DNA of 64,000 bases from NCBI GenBank assembly GCA_030429705.1, contig JAUIES010000001.1, forward strand, positions 868,001 to 932,000, written 5' to 3'. The position numbers were made by a program, and so were the translations under genes. This document shows, piece by piece, positions 43,356-52,054 of this stretch; position 1 is the first letter of the stretch; every line of letters begins with the position of its first letter. Below the pieces are notes generated by a model that did no database searches, was not told the DNA's origin, and saw nothing but the letters and a program-made list of their open reading frames with translations. The DNA comes from Phycisphaerae bacterium. Its GTDB lineage: Bacteria > Planctomycetota > Phycisphaerae > Phycisphaerales > UBA1924.

Positions 43356-45458
43356 ATGGATATCAGTCTGCGATGGATAAACAAGTACCTGAGCCCGGCG
43401 GGACTCTCCGCCGATGAAGCCGACCAACTGCTGACACAGGCGGGTTTCCCCATTGAGGGGATCACACAACGCCCGGATGGCGATGTCGTGCTCGATGTCG
43501 AAGTCACCAGCAACCGTGGCGACTGCCTGAGCCACATCGGGTGCGCCAGGGAAGTCGCGGCCATGCGTGCTGCGGGACCACGACGCGAACTGACCATGCC
43601 AACCGTTCGTGAACCGACGACCGCTGGCAAGACACGGGACGCACTGCGACTCGAAAACCACGACCATCGAGCGTGCCCACTCTTCACGGCCCATGTCGTC
43701 AAGGGGTGTGCGGTCGGCCCGAGCCCCGCTTGGCTCGTCGAAGCGCTCGAATCGGTCGGGCAACGCTCAATCAACAATGTCGTCGATGTCACCAACTTCA
43801 TCACGCTTGAGTTCGGCAACCCCTGTCATGTCTTCGACCTTGACAAGTTGGCTGACAATGCGCTGATTATTCGGTACGCCAACGAAGGCGAGACACTCAC
43901 CACGCTGGACGGCAAACCACGCACGCTCAAAGCCACAGACCTCGTCGTCGCTGATGCTGAACGGGCGACCTCTCTTGCTGGTGTCATCGGTGGGCAGGAC
44001 TCAGAAGTTGATGCAAGCACGACTGATGTGGTTTTTGAAATGGCGACTTGGGACCCAGTCACCATTCGCACAGCCGCGCGCAGACTGGGCATTCGCACGG
44101 ACGCTGGCTACCGATTCGAACGCGGTGTGCACCCGGCTTCGATCAAGTTGGCTGCACGCCGAGCGGTCGCGCTCCTGTGCGAACTCACGGGCGGCGTCTG
44201 CCAGGGCGAACCATTGTCAACGGGCGATCCAATCCCCGACCTTCTCACTGTGAACATGCGTCCAAGCCGGGCAGCCGCCTTGCTCGGCAAGTCGATCCCT
44301 GTGAGTGACCTGATCGCGCTCTTGCGTGATCTGGAGATTCAGACCGAGCAAATCAGCGAGGATGAGTTGCAATGTGTCATTCCGCCGCATCGGCTTGACC
44401 TGACCCGCGAAATAGACCTCATAGAAGAGATCGCACGCGGCCTCGGGCTCGATGCAGTTCGATCGAGTGACACCCTCGCGATTCGACCCAGGCCGCTCCA
44501 AGCGTCAGAGCGGGCCATGCGCGAAGTCGCTCGCGTGCTCACCGGGTTCGGGTTCTATGAAACCGTGACCTTCTCGTTCGTGAGCCCGGCAGAGGCTGCT
44601 GTGTTCCTGCCCTGTGGCAAGTCCACGGTGGAAGTCGATGATGATCGCCGCAAGGCTGAGCCGACGCTTCGACCAAGCGTCATACCGGGTCTGCTCGGCT
44701 GCCGACGATCGAACAGAGATGCTGGTAACAAGCAGCCGGGGGGGATGAGGCTGTTTGAAGTCGCCCAGAAATTCATGCAGACGAGCGATCATCAGTCCAT
44801 CGAAGAGCGTTCGCTCGCGCTCGTGCTCGATGTCCCGATCGCGGGCAAGAAGGCAAAAGACACAGATCTTCAGACAGGCATCCGCCAGATGCGCGGTGTG
44901 CTCGACGCACTTGTGCGATCCATGTTCGGCCCGGCGGTCACGATTCGCATCGTGCCCGCGGAACCTGATAGCAAAGCTTGGCATCCGCGGGCATTCGCCC
45001 GACTCGAAGCCGCAATTGGAACCCACCCAGCAGTCACCATCGCCTGTTTCGGGCTGCTCTCAGAAGATGCCCTGCGAGCGTTCGATCTGGACGCACCAGT
45101 TGCGGCTGCCGAGATCGCACTCGACGCTCTGATCGCACCTTTCCCGCCCCTTGCTGTGGCCGAACGCCTGCCCTCGTACCCGAGCATCGAACGAGATCTC
45201 TCGCTGGTTGTTGCGGAGTCAGTGTCGTGGGCACAGATCGAATCGATGGTCGACGATCTCAACATCGATCGAATGGCCGGCTGTTCGTTCGTTGGCACTT
45301 TCCGCGATCCAAAAATCGGCTCTGGGGCTAAATCAGTGACGATTCGGCTTGCATTCCGTGATGCGGATCGCACGCTTCGCCATGAGGAAGTAGATCCGCA
45401 GATCGAGCGTGTGACCGCCGCTGCCCAGGAACAACTCGGGGCCACAATTCGGGTCTGA
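43356..45458 (+). CDS. pheT: Phenylalanyl-tRNA synthetase beta subunit, reduced form
   Basis: This 700-residue protein matches PheT: N-terminal B1 start (MDISLRWINKYLSPAGLSADEADQLL in outline), then VLDVEVTSNRGDCLSHIG, the B3/B4 domain (GVRTDAG-type GIRTDAGYRFERGVHP), B5, and the C-terminal FDX-ACB anticodon-binding domain (ERLPSYPSIERDLSLVVAE). Typical PheT is about 790-800 residues. Here the EMAP-II-like tRNA-binding OB domain (about 100 residues after the first helices) is absent: the start goes directly from FPIEGI to DVVLDVEVTSN. The alpha subunit (pheS) is not adjacent. The ATG at 43356 is chosen as the first start past the overlap with the divergent lipoprotein. Confidence 0.88.
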   Translation: MDISLRWINKYLSPAGLSADEADQLLTQAGFPIEGITQRPDGDVVLDVEVTSNRGDCLSHIGCAREVAAMRAAGPRRELTMPTVREPTTAGKTRDALRLENHDHRACPLFTAHVVKGCAVGPSPAWLVEALESVGQRSINNVVDVTNFITLEFGNPCHVFDLDKLADNALIIRYANEGETLTTLDGKPRTLKATDLVVADAERATSLAGVIGGQDSEVDASTTDVVFEMATWDPVTIRTAARRLGIRTDAGYRFERGVHPASIKLAARRAVALLCELTGGVCQGEPLSTGDPIPDLLTVNMRPSRAAALLGKSIPVSDLIALLRDLEIQTEQISEDELQCVIPPHRLDLTREIDLIEEIARGLGLDAVRSSDTLAIRPRPLQASERAMREVARVLTGFGFYETVTFSFVSPAEAAVFLPCGKSTVEVDDDRRKAEPTLRPSVIPGLLGCRRSNRDAGNKQPGGMRLFEVAQKFMQTSDHQSIEERSLALVLDVPIAGKKAKDTDLQTGIRQMRGVLDALVRSMFGPAVTIRIVPAEPDSKAWHPRAFARLEAAIGTHPAVTIACFGLLSEDALRAFDLDAPVAAAEIALDALIAPFPPLAVAERLPSYPSIERDLSLVVAESVSWAQIESMVDDLNIDRMAGCSFVGTFRDPKIGSGAKSVTIRLAFRDADRTLRHEEVDPQIERVTAAAQEQLGATIRV

Positions 45459-45524
45459 TCGGCGAACATAGTCTCGGCTCGATCCGTCTCATACAATCCG
45501 CAGTCCAACGACGGGAGGTAGTTC

Positions 45525-46511
45525 ATGACCCAGACCAGTATTTCTGCCGGCACTTCGGCATCACCATCAACACCTGACAAAAACCTTGTATGGGTAAACG
45601 GTGCCATGCACGCAAAGGACGAAGCGGCGGTCAGCGTGTTTGACCACGGTCTCCTCTACGGCGATGGCGTCTTCGAAGGAATCCGCATCTACCGTGGCCG
45701 AATCTTCAAAGCCGACCAACACATGGACCGCCTGTACCACTGCGCCAAGTCCATTTTTCTCGATATCCAGATTTCCAAGTCTGAGATGATCGACATCATG
45801 CGCAAGTGCATCGCGGCGAACGGGATCGAAGACGGCTACATCCGACTGGTCGTCACGCGCGGTGCGGGCTCACTCGGACTCAACCCGTATTCATGCCCCG
45901 AGCCGGGCATCATCTGTATTGCTGATCAGATCCAGTTGTACAAGCCTGTGATGTACGAAAAGGGCATGCGTGTTGTCGTGGCCAATCGACCCAAGACACC
46001 AATCGCCTGCCTCGATCCGCGTGTGAAGAGCCTCAACTACCTCAACAACATTCTCGCCAAATGCGAAGCAATCCACCTCAGCAAAGCGCTCGGCATTGAA
46101 AAGGAAGAAGACCTGCTGCTCGAGGTCATCATGCTCAACACCGAAGGGCATGTGTCCGAGGGGTCGGGCGACAACATCTTCTTCGCCAAGAACGGCGAAC
46201 TGTTCACGCCACCGACCGATGCTGGCATCCTTGAAGGCATCACGCGTCGATTTGTCATGACGACGCTTTGCAAAGATTGCAATGTTCCGATTCATGAAAA
46301 GCGGTTCACACTCGACGAACTGCTCGACGCCGATGAGATCTTCCTCACGGGTTCGGCTGCTGAAATCATTGCGGTGCGCGAAGCGCTTCAGCATGACGAT
46401 CTGAAGGTGACTTCGACCCATCCGATATCCGATGGCGAGGGTCCGATCACTTCCAAACTGCGTCAGCGATTCCGAGCGATCGTAACTTCTGACAATGTGC
46501 CGGAAGATTGA
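45525..46511 (+). CDS. ilvE: Branched-chain amino acid aminotransferase (class IV)
   Basis: This 328-residue PLP enzyme performs the final transamination in Leu, Ile and Val synthesis. It has the class IV fold: FDHGLLYGDGVFEGIR, LVVTRGAGSLG, the PLP lysine in VKSLNYLNN (Lys168) and HVSEGSGDNIF. These motifs cannot separate ilvE from D-amino-acid transaminase or 4-amino-4-deoxychorismate lyase with certainty; the RVKSLNYLNN motif fits ilvE. GGGAGG lies 7 nt upstream of the ATG, a very good ribosome site. It is followed 27 nt later by a DASS transporter. Confidence 0.85.
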   Translation: MTQTSISAGTSASPSTPDKNLVWVNGAMHAKDEAAVSVFDHGLLYGDGVFEGIRIYRGRIFKADQHMDRLYHCAKSIFLDIQISKSEMIDIMRKCIAANGIEDGYIRLVVTRGAGSLGLNPYSCPEPGIICIADQIQLYKPVMYEKGMRVVVANRPKTPIACLDPRVKSLNYLNNILAKCEAIHLSKALGIEKEEDLLLEVIMLNTEGHVSEGSGDNIFFAKNGELFTPPTDAGILEGITRRFVMTTLCKDCNVPIHEKRFTLDELLDADEIFLTGSAAEIIAVREALQHDDLKVTSTHPISDGEGPITSKLRQRFRAIVTSDNVPED

Positions 46512-46538
46512 TCGAAGACCAGGATCGCGAGCGATTGA

Positions 46539-48038
46539 TTGACCACAGAAGCGACCACTTCGCGTTTTCTTGGCCGAGTGTTGGCTATTTTGTGTGGACC
46601 AATCGGTGGTGCACTCGTCGCACTCGCGCTTTCGAACACCTCACTCGCCGATCCTGCTCGATTGACCGCCGGGCTTGCCACCTGGATGGTGCTCTGGTGG
46701 GTTCTCGAGGTCGTTCCGCTCGCGATCACTTCACTCCTGCCCGTCGCCGTCTTGCCGCTCACGGGTGTCATGACCTTGAAAGAGGCAGCAGCACCGTTTG
46801 CCCACGAGATCATCTTTTTGTTCTTGGGTGGGTTCATGCTCGGGTTGTCGCTCGAACGGTGGAACGCCCATAAACGCATCGCGCTCGGCATCGTGCGCAT
46901 CGTCGGCTGCGGCCCGAAGCAAGTCGTTGCGGGATTCATGATCGCCAGCGCGCTGCTGAGCATGTTCATCTCGAATACAGCCACCGTGATCATGCTGCTG
47001 CCGATCGCTGTGAGTGTCATCGCGCTGATGCAAAACGGCGAAGCCGAACCGACCGACCACAAAAACGCACGGAATTTCGCGATCGCATTGCTGCTTGGCG
47101 TGGCGTATGCGTCCAGCGTTGGCGGGGTGGCAACAATCAATGGCTCACCGCCAAATGGGATACTCGTCGCGTTTCTTGATGCCGAACTCGATACCAAAGT
47201 GGACTACGCCCAGTGGATGAAGTTTGGACTGCCACTTGCTTCGATCATGCTGCCTTGTGTGTGGTGGCTTCTGGTCTTCGTACTGTTCCCGATTCATGCC
47301 AAAGCCGATCCCACTGTCGCTCGTCATTTTCAAGAGCTTGTTCATGGCCTCGGACCCGTCTCGCGGGGCGAATGGACCGTCCTCTGTGTGTTCGGATGCA
47401 CTGCACTCACCTGGATATTCAAAGAGCCGATTGCTGGTCTTTTTGGTGTTCATGATGGCATGCTCCTTACCGACACAGGAATTGCCTTGTTGGGTGCCAT
47501 GGCGCTTTTTGTCATTCCCATCGATCTGCAAAAGGGCGTTTTCGCGCTGGATTGGAACACTGCGAAAACACTTCCATGGGGCATTCTCCTTTTGTTCGGA
47601 GGCGGGCTCAGTCTGGCGGCAGCGGTTCAAGCGTCCGGGTTGGATGTGGCTATCGGAAGCCAGGTCGGTTCGATGGTCCACCCGCCTCCATTGGTCACGC
47701 TGCTGATAGTCGCACTCGGCATCGTGTTTTTGACGGAGGTCATGAGCAATACAGCGGTCACGAGCGCATTTTTGCCGGTGTTAGGTGCGGCTTCAGTCTC
47801 GCTCGGTGTCTCTCCAATCGCTGTGTGCATTGTCGCGGGGACCGCTGCATCGTTCGCGTTCATGCTCCCGGTTGCGACGCCACCAAACGCGATCGTTTTT
47901 GGGTCCGGCCGAATCCGGACCGGTCAGATGGCGCGGGCCGGACTGTTGCTGAATTTGCTCGGTTCAGTCCTTATAGTGACCTTGATGGCGGTCGTCGGGA
48001 CCCGCGTCTTTGATGTGTCGCTGACCGCGTCACCTTGA
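46539..48038 (+). CDS. DASS/SLC13-family sodium:dicarboxylate symporter
   Basis: This 499-residue transporter has about 11-12 membrane helices and the family hallmarks: ISNTATVIMLLPIAVSV (the SNT motif) in the first half and TEVMSNTAVTSAFLPV (second SNT) with ATPPNAIVFGSG near the end. It would co-transport Na+ with succinate, malate, citrate or sulfate. The start is TTG at 46539; no strong ribosome site is present and the choice is not certain. It overlaps the following MarR region's possible TTG by 4 nt. Next to a MarR-family regulator, it may be controlled by it. Substrate unknown. Confidence 0.82.
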   Translation: MTTEATTSRFLGRVLAILCGPIGGALVALALSNTSLADPARLTAGLATWMVLWWVLEVVPLAITSLLPVAVLPLTGVMTLKEAAAPFAHEIIFLFLGGFMLGLSLERWNAHKRIALGIVRIVGCGPKQVVAGFMIASALLSMFISNTATVIMLLPIAVSVIALMQNGEAEPTDHKNARNFAIALLLGVAYASSVGGVATINGSPPNGILVAFLDAELDTKVDYAQWMKFGLPLASIMLPCVWWLLVFVLFPIHAKADPTVARHFQELVHGLGPVSRGEWTVLCVFGCTALTWIFKEPIAGLFGVHDGMLLTDTGIALLGAMALFVIPIDLQKGVFALDWNTAKTLPWGILLLFGGGLSLAAAVQASGLDVAIGSQVGSMVHPPPLVTLLIVALGIVFLTEVMSNTAVTSAFLPVLGAASVSLGVSPIAVCIVAGTAASFAFMLPVATPPNAIVFGSGRIRTGQMARAGLLLNLLGSVLIVTLMAVVGTRVFDVSLTASP

Positions 48039-48070
48039 ATGTGTTTCCGAGTCTGAAAGCGAGTCGATTC

Positions 48071-48541
48071 ATGACAAATTCACTTGCACAAGAACTCGGA
48101 AAGCGCAGCCCATTCGAATCAGGCACGCAGGAAGCATTTCTCAACCTCGTGCGAACAGTTGCTGTGCTTGATGGCGAGTTCAAATCACTGTTTCGCAGGC
48201 ATGGCCTGAGCCCAACGACTTACAACTTGTTGCGCATCTTGAGGGGTCATCGTCCGAAGGGGTGCCGATGTGCGACGCTTCGAGAGCAACTCGTTGTTCG
48301 TGTACCGGATATCACGCGGCTCGTCGATCGCCTTGCGACCGCAGGGCTCGTCACACGCACGACTGATACCAACGATGCGCGAGCGGTGAATGTGCGAATC
48401 ACGCCGAAAGGCCTTCGCGTACTCAAAGCGCTCGATGAACCGGTCATGATGTTGCACGAGCAACAACTCGGACATTTGTCTGCAGATGAGATCAAATCAC
48501 TGAATCACTTGCTCGAGCGAAGCCGTGATCGCCAAGCATAA
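48071..48541 (+). CDS. MarR family transcriptional regulator
   Basis: This 156-residue winged-helix protein matches MarR: FKSLFRRHGLSPTTYNLLRILRG, then the recognition region VRVPDITRLVDRLATAGLVTRTTDTNDARAVNVRITPKGL, the typical wing with DxRAxxVxLTxKG. It binds as a dimer to palindromic operators, often of nearby genes; the ligand is unknown. The ATG at 48071 is used; a TTG at 48035 overlaps the transporter stop. It probably shares a transcript with the DASS transporter and may regulate it. Confidence 0.85.
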   Translation: MTNSLAQELGKRSPFESGTQEAFLNLVRTVAVLDGEFKSLFRRHGLSPTTYNLLRILRGHRPKGCRCATLREQLVVRVPDITRLVDRLATAGLVTRTTDTNDARAVNVRITPKGLRVLKALDEPVMMLHEQQLGHLSADEIKSLNHLLERSRDRQA

Positions 48542-48570
48542 CTGCAGATTCTCACGCAGGCGTTTCAGCG

Positions 48571-49269
48571 ATGTCTGACCTCTGGTTCACAACCGATCGT
48601 GTTCGGATGGTTGATCGACTTGCAGTCGAGCAGTTCAAGATGCCCTCTATTGTCCTGATGGAGAACGCTGCCGTCTCGATCACGCGCGTCGCACTCGAGT
48701 TGATCCTGCAACAGGACCTGAAGGCTGCGTTGATCGTCGCGGGTCCTGGCAACAACGGCGGCGATGGGTTCGCCATTGCCCGCCATCTACACAATGCCAA
48801 CATCCCGGTCAGCGTGCTCCATGCACAGGATCACTCGAAATATGCGGGTGATGCGTTGGTGAACTTGAACATCCTGGTGCGGATGGATGTGCCACGCGCG
48901 TGTGCTGAAACAGAATCTGATTGGAAAGGCTTGTTTTCGCAAAGCGATCGACCTCGGCTCATCGTCGATGCGTTGCTTGGCACCGGGACCAACCGACCCG
49001 TGACCGGCCTCCTAGCGATGCTGATCGAGTCGATCAACGAGCAAACCGGCGATACTGTCTTGGCAGTCGACCTTCCCTCCGGCATGGACGCGGATCGAGG
49101 CATCATCGATGGCCCATCTGTCGTCGCTGATGCGACCGTTTCGCTTGTCGGCATGAAGGTCGGCATGGCCAATCGCGACGCGCAGGCTCGGCTCGGGCGG
49201 GTCGTGATCGGCGACATCGGTGTTCCACGCACGCTGATTGAATCATGTGCGGTGGACCCGCCCTGTTGA
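48571..49269 (+). CDS. nnrE: NAD(P)H-hydrate epimerase
   Basis: This 232-residue protein is the YjeF_N-type epimerase that converts R-NAD(P)HX to the S form for repair. It shows LMENAAVSI near the start, VAGPGNNGGDGFAIARHL (substrate/metal loop), and LIVDALLGTG, then AVDLPSGMDADRG. The E. coli protein fuses this to the ADP-dependent dehydratase (NnrD); here only the N part is present, and no nnrD is near. It starts 29 nt after the MarR gene. Confidence 0.9.
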   Translation: MSDLWFTTDRVRMVDRLAVEQFKMPSIVLMENAAVSITRVALELILQQDLKAALIVAGPGNNGGDGFAIARHLHNANIPVSVLHAQDHSKYAGDALVNLNILVRMDVPRACAETESDWKGLFSQSDRPRLIVDALLGTGTNRPVTGLLAMLIESINEQTGDTVLAVDLPSGMDADRGIIDGPSVVADATVSLVGMKVGMANRDAQARLGRVVIGDIGVPRTLIESCAVDPPC

Positions 49270-49318
49270 CTCGGCTCTGTTTGACGCGACGATGATCAGT
49301 AGGCTTGGAGGTTTGATC

Positions 49319-49777
49319 GTGTCTGTGCAGATGGAACTTGGACGCATACTGATTCGAGAACTGGCTGATTACCAGATCATTGAACTGCGCGAAGTGCTAC
49401 CCGCAACAGACACGCCCATGACAGACGACGAAGCGTTCGTCCGACTGCAATCCGCACGCAAGTTTCCGATTGTGATCGGGTTGCCCGAAGCGCAGGCGAT
49501 CGAGCGACGACTCAAGGGTGTACCCATCAAACGCCCGCAAACACACGACCTGCTTGCCAATGTCATCCGCGCCCTCGGGGGCACCCTGCAATCGATCAGT
49601 GTGATCGATCTTGACGATCACACTTTTTTTGCAACGCTCGACATGGTGACAGACGACGGCACGGAACTCCACATAGATGCTCGACCCAGTGATGCGATCG
49701 CGTTGGGAATCGCCGAGAATGTTGCGATCTTTGTCGATGAATCGGTTCTTGAAAACGCAACGCGTGACGAGTCTTGA
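49319..49777 (+). CDS. Bifunctional nuclease family protein (DUF151)
   Basis: This 152-residue protein matches the DUF151/bifunctional nuclease family: YQIIELREV, FPIVIGLPEAQAIERRL, RPQTHDLLANVIRALGG, and HIDARPSDAIALG. Plant and archaeal members bind and cut DNA and RNA; bacterial members include regulators of stress responses. The start is GTG at 49319, picked because TTGGAGG is 7 nt upstream; an ATG four codons later and earlier frames are less good. It lies between nnrE and truD. Confidence 0.85.
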   Translation: MSVQMELGRILIRELADYQIIELREVLPATDTPMTDDEAFVRLQSARKFPIVIGLPEAQAIERRLKGVPIKRPQTHDLLANVIRALGGTLQSISVIDLDDHTFFATLDMVTDDGTELHIDARPSDAIALGIAENVAIFVDESVLENATRDES

Positions 49778-49800
49778 ACCAACTCGCGAATGAGCACAGT

Positions 49801-51066
49801 ATGAACAAGACCCCACTCGCCTCAGCCGCGGACGGTATCGGCGGACGCATCAAAGACCGCCCGGAAGACTTTCTCGTCGACGAACTACCCGATGACGACC
49901 CGAGCGGCGACGGCGAACACCTGTGGATGCTCGTTGAAAAGCGCGATGCCACCACGGCAGAGATTGCCAAAGCACTTGCAAACCACTTCCGCGTGGCGCC
50001 AAACGATGTAGCGTTTGCCGGCATCAAAGACAAGCGCGCAATCACGCGACAAGTTTTCAGTGTCCATGTGCCCGGTCGATCGGCTTCGTCGTTTCCGACA
50101 TTTACGCACGATCGGGCTGGTATCCATTGGATCGAAGCCCACAGAAGCAAAATTCGACGCGGCCAGAGTGCGGGCAACCGATTTTCGATTCGAGTACGAG
50201 GCGTCAGCGCGACAGACGCTGTGCGTGCGCGCGACGCATTGGAGTTAATTGCCAGACGCGGGCTTCCGAATCGATTCGGCGCTCAGCGTTTCGGTGCGCG
50301 AGGCCGAAACCATCTGGTTGGTCGAGCACTGTGGCTTGGTCACTGGGATGAGGCGCTCGACCATCTCATGGGTCCGGGCGAGAACACACCTGCCGCGTCG
50401 CAGGAGTCGTGCGATCATTTTGCAGCCGGTCGCATCGCCGAAGCCGCCCGCGCACTGCCGCGCGCACTCTCACTCGAACGAACCATCTTGCGAGCGTTGG
50501 TCAAAACGGGGAAGCCCGCTAAGGCGTGGAAAGCGATCCGTCCGCGCGACCGAGGGTTCTTCATCACGGCATTTCAATCCGCAATTTTTAACGATGTCCT
50601 CGAACGCCGTGTGATTGAGAACACCTATGACACGATTATCCCCGGTGACCTGTTGTTGACGCCGGAGGGACGAGAGCTGGTCAGCGTTCCTGCTGACGGC
50701 GAGGTTCATCGCGCACTCATCGAAAGCGTTGCTGCGTTCGAACGCACGCCATCCGGACCGATGTGGGGCGCAACCATGCGTCGCGCCGGAGGTGCGGTCG
50801 ATGAACTCGAGGTCGAGGCACTCGCCAACTGTGGCGTCACGCTCGAAGAGATCGCAACCCCGAAGGACCGCGCTGCTGAAATGACGAGTGGCACACGCCG
50901 GCCGCTGCGCGTACCGGTGCGCAACATCGACATCGAAGGCGGACTCGACGAACACGGTGAGTATGTCCGCTGCTTGTTCGACCTGCCGCCGGGTGCCTTC
51001 GCGACCGAAGTCATGTCGCTCATCATGGGCGCAACCGAAATCGATCAGGATGGACCATCGTCATGA
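49801..51066 (+). CDS. truD: tRNA pseudouridine synthase D
   Basis: This 421-residue enzyme makes pseudouridine 13 in tRNA-Glu. Motifs: DRPEDFLVDE near the start, FAGIKDKRAITRQ with catalytic Asp77, SAGNRFSIRVRG and the signature LPNRFGAQRFG. The C-terminal insertion domain characteristic of TruD follows. The ATG at 49801 is used; a TTG at 49774 overlaps the previous gene's stop. It overlaps the HAD gene by 4 nt at its end. Confidence 0.92.
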   Translation: MNKTPLASAADGIGGRIKDRPEDFLVDELPDDDPSGDGEHLWMLVEKRDATTAEIAKALANHFRVAPNDVAFAGIKDKRAITRQVFSVHVPGRSASSFPTFTHDRAGIHWIEAHRSKIRRGQSAGNRFSIRVRGVSATDAVRARDALELIARRGLPNRFGAQRFGARGRNHLVGRALWLGHWDEALDHLMGPGENTPAASQESCDHFAAGRIAEAARALPRALSLERTILRALVKTGKPAKAWKAIRPRDRGFFITAFQSAIFNDVLERRVIENTYDTIIPGDLLLTPEGRELVSVPADGEVHRALIESVAAFERTPSGPMWGATMRRAGGAVDELEVEALANCGVTLEEIATPKDRAAEMTSGTRRPLRVPVRNIDIEGGLDEHGEYVRCLFDLPPGAFATEVMSLIMGATEIDQDGPSS

Positions 51067-51725
51067 GTCAGATCCGCCTGGTCTGTTTTGATTGGGGCGG
51101 CGTGGTTCTCCGCATCAGCCGATCATGGGAAGATCGATTCGTGCGTGCAGGTTTTGCCCCCCCGCCAGAACTGGACGAGCCAGCATTCGCATCTCAACTT
51201 GATCAGATCGCTGACGACTACCAACGCGGACTGCTGACCTGCGAGCAGTACTTTTCGACGATCGCAGCAAAGACAGACGGCGCTTACTCGCCAGCGCATA
51301 TTCAACAAGTTCATGATGCGTGGTTGATCGATGAGTACGACGGTGTTGGGCTGCTCATCGACCAGCTCAACAAGATGGACACAGTCACGACGGGCATGCT
51401 CAGCAACACAAACGCCGCTCATTGGGCTCGGCAACACAATGGCCCGGGCGGGTTTCCTGCAGCGTCTCGAATCGCTCGTCGGCTCGCGAGCCACGAACTT
51501 GGATACGCAAAACCGGACCCGGCAATTTTTAGAGCGGCGACTGATGCCTTCGGCGTGACTCCTGAGGAAATCCTCTATTTCGACGACATCCCCGAATATG
51601 TCGCAGCAGCCCGGAACGCCGGTTGGCACGCACAACGCATCGACCACGAAGGTGACACCTGTCAGCAGATGCACCGCCACTTGATCGATGCCCAAGTGCT
51701 GGTGCCCGAGTCAGATCAGTCCTGA
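51063..51725 (+). CDS. HAD superfamily hydrolase
   Basis: This 220-residue HAD-IA hydrolase has motif I CFDWGGVV (nucleophile Asp10; the second position is Gly12, not Asp), motif II MLSNTN, motif III in GYAKPDPAIF (Lys) and motif IV FDDIPE. The FDxGxV form of motif I is known in the YihX-like group, where the second Asp is replaced. Substrate unknown; sugar phosphates are likely. It overlaps truD by 4 nt and ends 10 nt inside the convergent small membrane protein gene. Confidence 0.85.
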   Translation: MSQIRLVCFDWGGVVLRISRSWEDRFVRAGFAPPPELDEPAFASQLDQIADDYQRGLLTCEQYFSTIAAKTDGAYSPAHIQQVHDAWLIDEYDGVGLLIDQLNKMDTVTTGMLSNTNAAHWARQHNGPGGFPAASRIARRLASHELGYAKPDPAIFRAATDAFGVTPEEILYFDDIPEYVAAARNAGWHAQRIDHEGDTCQQMHRHLIDAQVLVPESDQS

Positions 51726-52027
51726 TCATCGCGACGAATGACCCGCACATTTTGCCTTGGGTCCAACACGCCGTTGGGCTCTTTGGCCCGTGAAAACAGC
51801 GATCGCACGGATGCATAGACCCACAGCAGCCCCAGCCCGAAAGCGCCGATGATCATCACCGGAATCATGATGAGCAACAGCAATCCGAAGACGGCAGCTG
51901 CGATCAGAAAAATGAGAAATCGAGCAAAGAAGTTTGGCTGACGACCAATGTTGACGAAAACGCGGCGGGCGCTTGCGCCCGCCGCGTTCGATACATGTGC
52001 GTATTGCTCATTCCATGCGGGCATCAC
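51716..52027 (-). CDS. Small membrane protein
   Basis: This 103-residue protein has an N-terminal polar stretch, two adjacent hydrophobic helices (FARFLIFLIAAAVFGLLLLIMI and IGAFGLGLLWVYASV) and a charged C-terminus ending VRVIRRDDQD. It resembles small planctomycete membrane proteins with a basic tail, but I recognise no family. The coding region for residues 13-22 is a near-perfect inverted repeat (51959-51988), a 14-bp hairpin. If this is a terminator for the upstream gene, the real start would have to be downstream of it, where no good start codon exists. Both options are given in the findings. Confidence 0.5.
   Translation of the reverse strand: MMPAWNEQYAHVSNAAGASARRVFVNIGRQPNFFARFLIFLIAAAVFGLLLLIMIPVMIIGAFGLGLLWVYASVRSLFSRAKEPNGVLDPRQNVRVIRRDDQD
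51959..51988 (-). terminator. 14-bp GC-rich hairpin with T run (terminator or coding)
   Basis: Arms 51959-51972 and 51975-51988 pair perfectly over 14 bp with a 2-nt spacer (four-nt loop in practice). On the minus strand the right side is followed by TTTTCG. It lies about 66 nt after the stop of the PEP-CTERM gene at 52055-52732, in the correct orientation for its terminator, but inside the start of the small membrane-protein frame. Confidence 0.6.
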
Positions 52028-52054
52028 CGAATGATACCCACGATCGATCCGGAA

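Noticed and set aside
51063-51725. Loss of the second motif-I Asp in the HAD protein as evidence of an inactive enzyme
   Set aside because: The FDxGxV form is known in active-type HAD-IA subgroups, so it is not unusual.
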